This document shows, in pieces, positions 42,622 through 53,024 of a stretch of DNA of 64,000 nucleotides (positions are counted from its first letter, which is position 1; every line of letters begins with the position of its first letter). The position numbers and the translations under genes are program-made. Origin of the DNA: Niebla homalea (lineage: Eukaryota > Ascomycota > Lecanoromycetes > Lecanorales > Ramalinaceae). The notes under the pieces were generated by a model. That model saw only the letters and a list, made by a program, of their open reading frames with translations, was not told the DNA's origin and ran no database searches. The stretch covers positions 1,426,001 to 1,490,000 of the forward strand of contig JAHGAU010000006.1 in assembly GCA_019925105.1 (NCBI GenBank), in the 5' to 3' direction.

Positions 42622-44481
42622 ATGCACGAGATCTTTGTAGAACCCATGATTGCCAAGATGGATCACTACGACCTTCACCAGAGCGAGCATCCATACGGGT
42701 CCGATCCGCTCGTTGAAATGGAACCCAATCATCACTCTCCTCCACATTCACCGCACCAAACCTACACCAGCACTTTCGACTTTCAGTCCCCCACCCAGGC
42801 CCAGGCTCATTTCGACCAGACGTATAGCAGCGCCCCTTACCAAACATCTTACTCGTCACCGCAGCCACTTCATCCACTGAATACGACCACTCTATGGCCG
42901 AGTCAGCTCACCAATCCTTCCGCCACTGCTTCGCAGCCAACACAGCCTGTTCAACCGCGAGCTCTCGCACCAGCTACCCAAGACGGGGCTTCATCATCCG
43001 ATCCAGAACCCTCTCCTCCACCTCCTAAACACCCCCACACTATGCCCACCTCCAGGAGGACTTTGACCGACAATGACAGACGTCGCATGTGTAAATATCA
43101 CGATGAGAACCCACATGTCAAGCAAACGGAGATTGGCGGTAAGTAGAGTCCTCTGCAAAACAGTGGCAGACCTTCTTGAGACTGACTGAAACGGGTAGCC
43201 ATGTTTGGGGTTGAGAGAAGGTTGGTGCAAGGAGACTGCTACACTTTTCATAGCTAATCGTTCTTCCCCTTTAGCACGGTCTCCAAGGTCCTACGCAATA
43301 AGGAGAAGTATCTTGTGGCAGAGGACGGTCGAAGGTCGCCAGTGAAGAGGCACAAGAGCAAATTTCCCGACATCGAACGCACCTTGACCAATTGGGCAAA
43401 GAAACGTCTCGGCGAAGGTCAATCATTCACCGATGAGATTATCAAGGAAGAGGCTCGAAAATTTGCCACTACCCTGGGCAGCGCCGAATGTCATGAGCAT
43501 CTCAATGATCCAATTTGGCTGGAGAGATTCAAGCAGAAGAACGAGCTACCAGGAGCGAGACCCAAAGGCGAGAAGATCACGGCCGACAGTCTGAGTCCTA
43601 AATCAGGCTCCCAGACTCCTAATCTTGCCTCACCCGGAGTAGGCTGGGATGGACTGCCCATTACGCATTTGCGGGTCGAGAGAATCAAGGCAGAGCGAAG
43701 TCCTGACATGATGTTCGACAACACAAACCCATGGGGACATACCCATTCTCAAAGTACGGCATCCCTAGGCAGTGTCTTCTCGGATGCCAGCTTTTCCAAC
43801 GACTTTCGAAGCCCGACTTCCCCCTTTTTCCCCCCTTTGTCAAGCTCGAGTCCAAAGTCGGCTATGCCCGCACAGAAAGCGCCGCGGCTTCCTACTCTAG
43901 CCCCAGCCAAGCTGCCCCGGCGACAGACTGTGCCCCTGATAAACTCAGCCGACGAATCACCCAACTCGGCCACCTCTCGAAATTCCGCGCAACAGCTCCC
44001 TCCACCGTCGAGCCTTGACCCCCGTGGCTATTGTGACGGTATGGAGCTGTCACACATCAGTATCGACACTACGAACCTTCGGCACCGTCCCTCGACCACC
44101 GGACCGATGCAGCAGGACAACGGTAACAGCACGAGCCCGCCCACCGCCCATACATCCCCGTTCTCCATGGGTCCCCTATCCACCAACATCTCCCCCAGCA
44201 TCGGGAGTATGACCTCGGCCTCCAGCGCAGCAACATCGCCCTCTTCACCCCCTTCACAGGATGAAGCACGTGCAGCACTGGAGACGCTTAGGAAATTTAT
44301 CGAGCACCAGCCCAGCGGATCGGTTGACCCGCACGACTATCTCGTCATGGGCAAGTGGATGCAAATGCTGAAGCTCGAGGGTGGGGTGCTACCGGGGGGG
44401 ATGTGCCTCATCCCGATGGCGGAGCGGGCAGATGGGACTGCGCCGGTGGGGAGGAAGAGGAGCGAGCATTCGCTATCCTGA
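42622..44481 (+). CDS. CENP-B/Tc5-type HTH DNA-binding protein, fungal regulator-like
   Basis: Exons 42622-43138, 43199-43220 and 43275-44481, giving 581 aa. Introns are 60 and 54 nt, around a 22-nt exon. Residues 1-140 are Gln/Pro/Ser/Thr-rich. The first helix-turn-helix is at about 148-195 (LTDNDRRRMCKYHDENPH, then KQTEIGAMFGVERSTVSKVL, rebuilt across both junctions). This is the CENP-B N-terminal/Psq-like fold. The second CENPB-type domain follows (FPDIERTLTNWAKKR; SFTDEIIKEEARKFA; WLERFKQKNEL). The rest is Ser/Pro-rich, then a final helical segment (ARAALETLRKFIEHQP). The DDE transposase core of pogo-type transposons is absent. The gene is therefore probably a host regulator that uses a transposase-derived DNA-binding module; that origin is inference. 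The start is the first in-frame ATG; Met13 of this model is an alternative. Confidence 0.85.
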
Positions 44482-44753
44482 TCCCTCTCCGTCTGAGCTG
44501 GATCATCTCTTTTGTTCTTTCGGGCTCCATTCTCATCTTCTTTACTCTCTCTCCTTCTGCGCGAGCTTTCTCCTGCCCAGTTTCTTTCATGATGTTTTGG
44601 ATTTTTCTTCAGCGACGACGCGCACGACAGCAGGCCTGTTCATGTCTCCCCTTTAGCAGGCGTTTATGTACATTCTCATGGGCTCGGTGTTCTCATCATC
44701 TTGTGGATCGTCAGGAATGGGCACAATTGGCAAGAAAAGGGGGCCCGGCCGAG

Positions 44754-44769
44754 ACACACACACACACAC
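44754..44769. repeat. Dinucleotide microsatellite (AC)8
   Basis: Eight AC units in the 3' flank of the HTH gene. Confidence 0.9.
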
Positions 44770-45437
44770 GACAGTAAAAAGTGGAAAAAGAAAAACAAAA
44801 CCGTAGAAATACCCAGGCCTCACGGCCCTTTTTTGGACCCAAGCATACCCGCACGATCAGTCCTCGTGCGGGAGTATGTCCGGACAAAATACATCCACTT
44901 CCTCTTCTTGGGATCAAGAGACTGAAAAGGAGAGGAAAGCGGGATTTTGAATCGATTGGGACAAGGATTGTACACAACAGGAAGACGCGCAAGCGTGATT
45001 ACTTGGAATTGGAATTGGTGGCGATGGGGGGGACCAATCTGGGGGAGTGAGAACGCGCGATGGTGATGTTGGGGTTGTTGCTGTACTGTCACGATAATGT
45101 CTTTTTGTACATCTTTGGGCGGTCTGGGCGGTACACGTGTGTTCTCTGGTGAGGAATATCTATCCATCTGGAGAAGTCATGTAAAGTGCTTTCTGGACAT
45201 CGAAGTCAAATTGAAACGGCATGATGTTTGTGTGATTCAGATTGCTTTCCACGGTTGGTCTATCTGTCCTCGCGCAGCGATCCCGCTTCATTGGTCTTCC
45301 CACTCCACAAATCCAAAATCTACCCGTGTTGCACGACAACCAAGAAGTTACTTCCTTCGAACGATCTACCAAGTATCTGCCAGACCTGCATGCATCCGCA
45401 GCACATCCTGCCGGAAAGAAGAAAAGGCAAAAGCGCC

Positions 45438-45461
45438 AAAAAAAAAAAAAAAAAAAAAAAA
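45438..45461. repeat. Homopolymer A24 (T24 on the minus strand)
   Basis: Twenty-four consecutive A, about 30 bp beyond the stop codon of the minus-strand PXA gene, so it reads as a T tract in that gene's 3' UTR. Length from short-read assembly may be inexact. Confidence 0.9.
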
Positions 45462-45490
45462 GATGAAACAAAGGGGAAACGCCACACTAA

Positions 45491-48400
45491 TCAGTCCTGG
45501 CCTCCACCTCCTCCTCCTCCCACCCGCCCCTCCACCAACTCCCCCACCCCCTTGGCCCCCATCTCCGGCAGCACCCTCACCACCACCAGCTCCAGAGCCC
45601 TATAGGCCAAATGCCGGTTCATCCAGCCGTCCCCCCACACATCCAACTCGCCCTCCACCTGCCTCACCCACCACTCGCCTTCATCATCATCGCCCTCGCC
45701 CCCACCTCCACCGAACAGCCGTTTGCAGACCGTGGGTCCCATGGCTGTCGTGATGGCTTGGGCGCATTTACGTTTGATCTGCCGGGCCTGGGATGGTGAG
45801 GGTGCTGGCGCGGCGGGTGGGGGGAGGGTGTTCTGGGGGAAGAGGTGCTGGCGCGTGAGGCAAAGTAGTTGGGGGAGGAGGGTTGCTGGGGGGAGGTAAG
45901 TAGTCAGAAGGAAGTGGAGATACCTGTCAAGAATTGCTGATGTCAGTCTCATGATACGGAGGAGAGCTGTTCGGGCTGTTCGGGCCTTTCCCTCGTCCGC
46001 GAGGAGCGAAAGGGGTGGATGGCTTGCAGTGCTGCAAGGGTGGGAGGGGAAGGGGGGAGAGTAAGCAGTAGTGCCGATGAAGGAAATGCGGGTTTTGCAG
46101 CAGATCTTTGTGGTGGTGATGGTGGTGGTGGTTGGGAGGGGTTGGTTTCTCGGAGAGACTGATCGCTTGAAAATCGAAAAATGGGTCAGGAGAACTAGCA
46201 CGCAAGAGGATGGCGTTGGGCCTCAATGCTCGAGAAGGATGCCTTCGCGTGGATAGAGACCGCGTGGAGTGGGTAGAGAGCAGAGAGGTGCCTAGGCTGC
46301 ACTGAGGCTAGAGCGATGCACATTTCCCAAATGGGCCAAAAATTCAAAGGACAAGGGCCGAAGGCAAAAATCCAGGGTATCGCGCCGGACGGAGCGAGGA
46401 TTTGCAGATTAGGGTAAATGGGAGGGCCGATCCCACTGTCGATCCCCATTCCCCTGATAAAGTTGTCAGCATTATTTGACTTCAAGGCTCGAGGAGTCGA
46501 GGGACGGATTTTCCAGGATTCTCCAGGGAGGCTTAACGGGGACTTGCCGGGCGCTTAAGCAGCTTAAGCAGCTCCTGTTTGGTCCCAGCTGTCAAAACAA
46601 CCTCCTGTCATCCTTGCTGAATGCCGATGGCCGAGGAGGTCTGTGGAAATTTCGAGATGAGATAATGTCGGTTAGTATTGCTTTTGGTCAGAGATCCAGA
46701 ACAGGGTTGATTGCGCCATTTCCTTGCCCAATTTGAACAATGAGCTGCATTTTGGTGGAGTAAGACGGTGAAGGGTGAGAAAGTAAAAAGCATGGGGGAT
46801 CGACCGACGGGGTAGCCGTCTTTGGAAAAGAATAGCACTTTTTCCAATGAAAATCTCATCAACATGCCAAAACAAATGAAAAAGGGGGGTATCCAAGTCG
46901 TTTGGGATACGAAAGTCTTCCTTTGGGTGCGGAAACAGTAGCTCTGCCCCTCAAAACGGGCTCGTTTCGACCTGAGACTTGTGATGCAGGACGTGCAGGA
47001 CGATAACGGGGCTTCGGGGAAGTGTAGGAAATGCAGCCAGCCCCGTAGGAACCAGCAATCCTGTGGTTTGGCTAGCTGTAACACATGGCGGATGGGACCA
47101 GTCAAAGATAGGTAAGAGTGTAGACGAGGTCAAGTGACTGAAATTGCATGCGGGCTTCGGTCATTGGGCGCAGGGGTAGATCTTACTCCGTGCGCGCATA
47201 GAAGTAAGCCACCAGAAAGGCTCATTCGGCATAAATGCAAAGCAAAAAGAGGAGAAGTCAAAGCATATGAAAACTTACTGGTCAAGGATGCCGTCCGCGC
47301 CTCCAATTGCCTGGAGCGCCCCTCGTGTGAGATGATGGTGTATCAGTGCGCACATTCCAGAGGTCCATGGTAATCGGCGGGGTAGATCGATGATGGTAGC
47401 TGCGAGGGGGAGCATCCTGAAGTCTAGCAGCGGTCGTAGGAATTCGTCTGGTGCGAAATCGCTTGTGATTGGTGAGGAGATGGCCAATTTGGAGGGTCTT
47501 GGTACTCTGGACGAGCGCGGCCGCTGCGAATGTGCAGCAAAGAGTCCTACAAAGATAAACCGCATTCCAATAGATGCCAGGTAGCAATACTGTAAGATCC
47601 GCCAGAAGACGGACGAGAATGTCGATCGATTTTTCTCGCTGCCTCCTGCCGTATTCTCCTTCTTTCCGGACAAAAGGCCAAACTTCTCAAGGCGTCCTCG
47701 AGAATTGATCTTTGTTTCTTCATCGTTCGTTCTAGGCCTCAGCGTTGCTTGGACCACCTCGAGGAGCTGGATAACACTGCCCCATATGAACCAGCCCTCA
47801 CACACCTTGCCACCAATCGAATTGCCAAGGATGACCTGCGAGATCACGTCGGTCACAAGCGTCCGCAAGCAAGCATTCTCGAGGTCCTCCGTAGGGAGAA
47901 GAACCGCCAAAGCGCCTTGGACTAGCAATTGGCGATACTCCGACTCATTCTTGGCCTGCTGCTCAATTGTCGTGGGCACGTCGTGATGAGGAAGGGGGAA
48001 GAGCGCCGGATGAGGGTTCAGGTGGTGGTAGATGACTCTCGAATCTGTTGACTGACCAGGTACGAGAGAGGCTTCCCGGCTGGTTCGATAGGCTGTATGC
48101 ATTAGCGAAGGCTCAAAGGGGCTCGGTCACTGAATGCTAACAGTGTATGTGCCGCTCAACCAGCTCGGGGATCTCGTCCAGAATCAAGGCGTGAATGTCC
48201 ACACTCCTCAATCTGCTCTCCAAAGCGCGTGTGCAGTGTGCAACAATTCTCACCACCTCCTCCACGAAGGTCTGATCAGGTGTGACCTTTCCATACCAGC
48301 TGTAGACGAGATCCTTGACCACGACTGCTATAATGGCGTATAGCTGTAGATCAATCTCATTACTACTGGTCAATGGCGGTAGAAGCTCATCGATTGGCCG

Positions 48401-48649
48401 CTCTTTCTCTAAACCCCCGTAGGCATTTGGGCAGAGCACACGTCGGACGAGAGCGGTTGTCGCTCGATCGGACACATCCGTATAGACTGCAGGTCGCGCA
48501 GGTGATGGGTTCCGGCTTCGTGATGCTGGACGAGACAGCTGTGGCGTGGACGAGCCGGACACCACTCCTACTGTATTGCTACTGAATGTTGGCCCGGTTT
48601 TTGATCGAGGTTGCAGCGTTGGGGGAGGGCGGAGGGAGGCTTGTGCCAT
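45491..48649 (-). CDS. PXA-domain (PX-associated) protein
   Basis: Exons on the minus strand: 48649-48142, 48092-47279 and 45923-45491, giving 584 aa. The first intron is 49 nt. The second is 1355 nt (GTAAGT...GACAG), far longer than any other here; the join GILDQ|YLHFLLTTYL matches the family. Residues 1-70 are Ser/Pro-rich. The PXA region starts at about 75 (RATTALVRRVLCP, then DLQLYAIIAVVVKDLVYSWY) and includes LVERHIHSYRTS and HHLNPHPAL. A hydrophobic stretch lies at about 330-350 (YCYLASIGMRFIFVGLF). The C-terminus has IKRKCAQAI and NRHLAYRALELVVVRVLPEM. PXA domains occur in sorting nexins and other endosomal proteins; an endomembrane location is inferred. Pro/Gly-rich insertions near the end are lineage-specific. 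Confidence 0.87.
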
Positions 48650-49007
48650 CGTAAGCTAATGAAAGAGAGAGATGGCATTGTCTCCAAATCCTATTGTCCA
48701 GCCCCTCCATGTAGATACTTCCCATTGGGCTTGACCGGATTTTGTGCCATGCTTGTTTGACGTCAGAATTGTTTTCAAGTAGGAAACGAGATTGCTTAAG
48801 ACTACTTCTGGCCAAACGTTTGTCCGCCAATTCCAATTCAGCCGGATGTAGAACGGACCAAGACCAATTTGAACGCTTCTCGCCTCCTCCTTCTCTCTGA
48901 ACGTCGACCATTCGACCTTCCTCCATATAGACCACTTAGCACAATGGAGCATTCATTCGAAAGGACTGGCAACCCATCATCACCACACTTTTATCGCAAT
49001 TGCTCTG
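48650..49007. promoter_or_regulatory. Divergent promoter region, PXA gene / Nudix gene
   Basis: 358 bp between the ATGs at 48649 (minus) and 49008 (plus). An out-of-frame upstream ATG at 48943 opens a 37-codon frame that overlaps the Nudix start and could act as an upstream ORF. A promoter role is inferred from position. Confidence 0.4.
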
Positions 49008-49927
49008 ATGTCATCAGTCTTCAAGTGCTTCTCCAAATCAGCACCTGCCAATGCTGACAAGCAGAGGCCCACCACCCCTACTGCAATGCCTGACCAGCTA
49101 CCGCCAATCCCGCACCGGCCTGCTGCAAGCACATCAAACAAATCCAAAGCCCGATTGCCTCCTCCATCTTCTACCCCTGTAATCGCCGACTTCGACTCCG
49201 CCCATCGTACGTGAGCCGCCTATGAACCCTCCACGGCTCCTTACAGGTTAGTGCAGTCACCCTCGGTGCCGGCGCCGCAATATTCCATCTCGCCACCGCC
49301 CGCTGCGTTGTCTGCTACCACCCTGTCCACCACTATTACTTCCTCCCCAAGGGCCGCAAGGACACGCACGAATCCCTCACGGACGCCGCTCAGCGCGAGG
49401 GGTTTGAGGAGTCTGGGTATCGCAACCGGTTATTGCCGGTGCCGATGGTGCATCGGCAGCCGACTCCGGCGCATGGTATTGAGGATGGCGGCGACAACGC
49501 TCAACAAGAGAGAGATGGCAAGGAGGAATGGGCGACGGAGGCGATATGGTGCCAGATGATGCCGGTGAGCAGGCGGGCGCAGTATGTGCTGTTTTGGTAT
49601 GTGGCCGAGACGGTGCCGGAGGATGTGGAGAGGGCGATGACTGAGGCGGAGAAGGCTGGAGGAGTGGGGTACAGGGCGCCCCCAGCTTTTGAACCCGGCA
49701 TGACGTTGAGGAAGAGAATGGGAGTAGACGGGAAAGGGTATGAGCCAGTCAGACATGAGGGTACAGGGGTTGATGAAGAGGAAGCACTGTATGAGAGCTC
49801 TCTGGTGGGGATAGATGAAGCGATTCGGAAGTTAGGGAGGGGGAGTGTGAGTGCTGATGTTGTGAGGAGGGGCTGGGAAGCGGTCCGTAAGAGATGGGTT
49901 TTGGAAGGGGATGGGAAAGCTGGTTAA
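49008..49927 (+). CDS. Nudix hydrolase
   Basis: Exons 49008-49206 and 49257-49927 (50-nt intron, GTACGT...TGCAG), giving 289 aa. An alternative pair (GTGAGC at 49211 with TTAG at 49251) would change only the few residues at the junction, so the exact site is uncertain. The Nudix box at residues 99-120 is intact: G99, E105, R113-E114, E117-E118 and G120 (GRKDTHE, then REGFEESG). Preceding it are GAGAAIFHL and HHYYFLPKG, the usual beta strands. Residues 1-66 are Ser/Pro-rich, and Met27 is an alternative start. Nudix enzymes cleave X-linked nucleoside diphosphates; the layout is close to fungal diphosphoinositol-polyphosphate-type members, but I cannot assign a substrate. Confidence 0.85.
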
Positions 49928-50119
49928 TACTCTTGGAATTGAACAAGGCTATGGTTATAGCTGTAGTAAGTTCTACGTAAGTCTTGAGTGAAAGATTCCA
50001 GATCCAATTGCACATTGCATGCCCCATTCCTTCCCCATCTCATTCATTGAAAGACCTATGACGTTCAATGAGGGCTCTACCTCGAGATTTGCCAACATCT
50101 ATCGTCGATCCCGTATCTA

Positions 50120-52296
50120 TCAAGACACCATGACGAACTGGCCAATCCCAGGTACCCCGTCACAAATTACGTACACCACATAGGGTCCCGGCTGAGCAAC
50201 GTTGCGGTTTGGTGGCATAGTCACAGTCAGATGTTGAGCGGTCTGTCCAGAGGCAAACCCTTCGTTATCAAGAAAAAGCATGCGTTGGCCCATATGCAGG
50301 CTATGCGTCACATATCCGCCATGATACAGCGCCACCCTCAAGCTCTTTGCCGTGGCCGGCGCATCGAACTCAATGCTGAATTGTGAACCATCCGCCTCCA
50401 AGGCCTTGGATGATAGCACAACCTCAGTCGGCCTCGCCGGATCTCCTTGAAGGTACGGCGGCGTATAAATCTCCACCCGAAATTCCGTCACATAATCCTC
50501 ACTCGGCGTCTGCCCTGGCACGGGCGTCAAGACAGGTTGCTGTACGGGATTGCTCCCGGCAATCATCATTGTCCCATCTAGCAGCAACAGCGACACACTG
50601 TGATATAGCCGCGCAATCGTCGTCGAAGCACCCGTAAACCACCGCTGACCGTGCGGCAGATTGGGATTATAGATAAGCGCTTCCAGCGTTGGTGCCGTGG
50701 CAAGTCCGAACCCCTGAGACCCCTGGTTGCAGCCGTTGAGCCAGACGACGGTCCCGTCGGGGAGGAGTGTGGCTTCAACCATGCCGCGGCCTTCGGGCAT
50801 GGAATCCATTTCCCATTGCGGGTTGCCTGATAAAGGTTGGATGCGCCCGCAGCTAGGGTCGGTGGGAGAGGTGATGTCTTGGTAGGCTCCACCACCGCAG
50901 ATGATTATGTCGGGGGTCCAGTTGTTGGAGCTGGTGAGGGGAAGGAGGACGCTGCTTCCGGTGTTTGGATAGGTGCGGTAGTCGCCAGGGAGATCTGGCA
51001 AGGATTTGACGACCGCGTTGCTGCCAACGGAGAAAAGCTCTGCGGATTTGGAGACGAAGATGAAGAGATTCCCGTTATTGAGGAGGTGGAGAAAGGGGTA
51101 CATGTAGTAAGGCTGGTTCTTGACGAGAATGCCTAGCTCGACGCTGTTGCCACTGGAGACGCCTTGGGAGTTCACGATCTCGTATGTTGGGTTGTTGTTC
51201 GCTTTGACGGTTGGGTCGAGACCGTTTAGACTGCCTGACGCTACAAAGACGGTTCCATCGGGCAAGGTCTGAGCCGATGCGTACCATCGTGCTGAAGAAA
51301 GCTTGTTACCAGGCTCGCTCCAGTCTTGTCCATTCAGGCTCGCATCGGACGAGGAGCGAGATAGATAGCGAATCGCGGTGAAGCCGTCGCCAACCGTGGG
51401 ATCGATGTCTGTGAGAGGACCATTACCACCAAAGGACACGAAACGGCCATCGGGAAGGAACGCGCCACCAGAGCAGAATGCGTTGGTCTGAACGAAATCA
51501 GCATATCTCGACTGAAATGCACCGTGGCTGGTGTCACTCACCTTGTATGCCAACCCGACCGCTTTATTCGTCGCGGGGTCATACTCGGCCGAATACGCGT
51601 ACTGCCCATCAGACAGCTTGATCTGCGTATAATTCTCGACCTTATCGAGGAACACCACTTTCCCGTTGGGCAACAGACCCGCATGCATTGCCGGAACGCC
51701 CGACTGCCCTACCACATTGAATGCCCCCGGATCCCCCAATTTGGGTGCAGGAGAAGGTCCCGGGGCTGGGACTTCAGGAGCGCCAGTGCATGGTCCTGAT
51801 TGACAGCCTTCACCGCAATGGGCAGAGGTACTTCCGCAAAACTACCGGCCTTTAGTATACGAAGAATGTGTCTCTGATCATACGAATCACGTACGCCGTA
51901 CAACGAACAGCATCCCCCTTGGGGCCAATCACCGCAAACCGTACCGCCGTTCCCAGCACCGCATGTCCCGTCAGTCGTGACTGGGCCGCCAGATGCGGCT
52001 GCTGGTGCAGGAGCTGGCGCACTGATCTGCGGTTCCGTTGATTCGGATGGTACAGGAGGTTGTGCTTGACGCGGAGTCAAATGGTCGGCCTCCAAGAAGA
52101 AGAGCGAATCGGCAAGGACATTCACAGCTGGTTTGGAGCAGGTCAAATCGTCTTCACAGGTCATGCCTCTGAGGCAGCCGGTATAGATGGCAGAGGATTG
52201 ATTGCATGATAAAGTGACTTTGTAGTTCACTGGTATGTTTGCTAAGGTCAGCGGGAGGAGGGTGGTTAGTAACCCGAGGTTCTGCACATTCATCAT
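50120..52296 (-). CDS. Secreted copper-radical oxidase (AA5, glyoxal/galactose oxidase-like) with chitin-binding module
   Basis: Exons on the minus strand: 52296-51895, 51841-51542 and 51487-50120, giving 689 aa. Introns are 53 nt (ending GGTAG) and 54 nt (GTGAGT...TTCAG); the second is in frame and stop-free. A signal peptide lies at about 1-20. A type-1 chitin-binding module (CBM18) at 109-153 has the eight-Cys pattern, split by the first intron. The oxidase domain follows: Cys239 (NAFCSGG) and Tyr407 (RTYPNTGSS) would form the Tyr-Cys cofactor; copper ligands are Tyr529-His530 (RLYHSVS) and His629 (VTHSLHMGQR). The C-terminal domain matches the DUF1929-type cap. It should oxidise a small aldehyde or alcohol to yield H2O2 outside the cell, held on chitin or similar polymer. 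Substrate is not determinable. It is convergent with the Nudix gene. Confidence 0.93.
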
Positions 52297-53024
52297 GGCC
52301 GTAGGTCTCGGTAGAGACTTTGTACCAAGGTAGAAGATGAGTCGAACGTGTGAAAACAATCAACAGTGCATTGCGTGTTGCTAACAATGGGTGGACTGTG
52401 GTTTTTACATCCCGATGCCCCGTGTTGTGCAGTGTCACCGCCATAACCAAATGATGGCACTCGGGCGATGAATCACCGTAACTCGATTGACGCTATGTCC
52501 TCCTTAATGCACAGAAGCCGTGCTGTATACGAGGTTCAACACAATTCTTGTTCAGAAGTCGTTTGGTCCGCAAGTGCCACTACGTTTCATTGGCTACCAA
52601 AGCATGACCAAATTATCATGCTGCAGCAGCCCCCGGAAAAAGCACGAGAATCAGACGCACATAATAGATCATGTGGCACACGTGGCTTATTTCCAGAGCA
52701 ATCATGACACAGTTTTGCATTACCGGTGGACTTTGATCAGTGGCCAATGTCTTTCGATTGATGGGACAATGCAAGCACAGAACGTTTCAAGAGCAGTCAA
52801 GGAGCTGTTGTAAAGTGTGTATGCAAACCAAAGCATTTTTTATTGAGGTATGTAATAAAGAATTGAAGCATTGATGATCATACAATAACCGTATATTTGG
52901 TATCTCCCTTGTACGAGGCATGAGCCATTCTTCGTGAGGCATCTCCCTTCTATGTCTTCGACGTAAATGCATGAGAGAACTCCAGGGCTAGATGCTCGTT
53001 GTACAGAAGTAAACAAACAAGTCA
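52297..53024. other. Intergenic region upstream of the AA5 oxidase
   Basis: About 730 bp between the oxidase start and the stop of the DUF3433 gene, both minus strand. Expected to hold the oxidase promoter. No gene or clear operator is seen. Confidence 0.45.

Larger units (their letters stand above)
44482..45490. other. Convergent intergenic region with simple repeats
   Basis: About 1 kb between the stops of the HTH gene (plus) and the PXA gene (minus). It contains an (AC)8 run at 44754-44769 and a 24-nt A tract at 45438-45461. No gene is supported. Confidence 0.5.
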
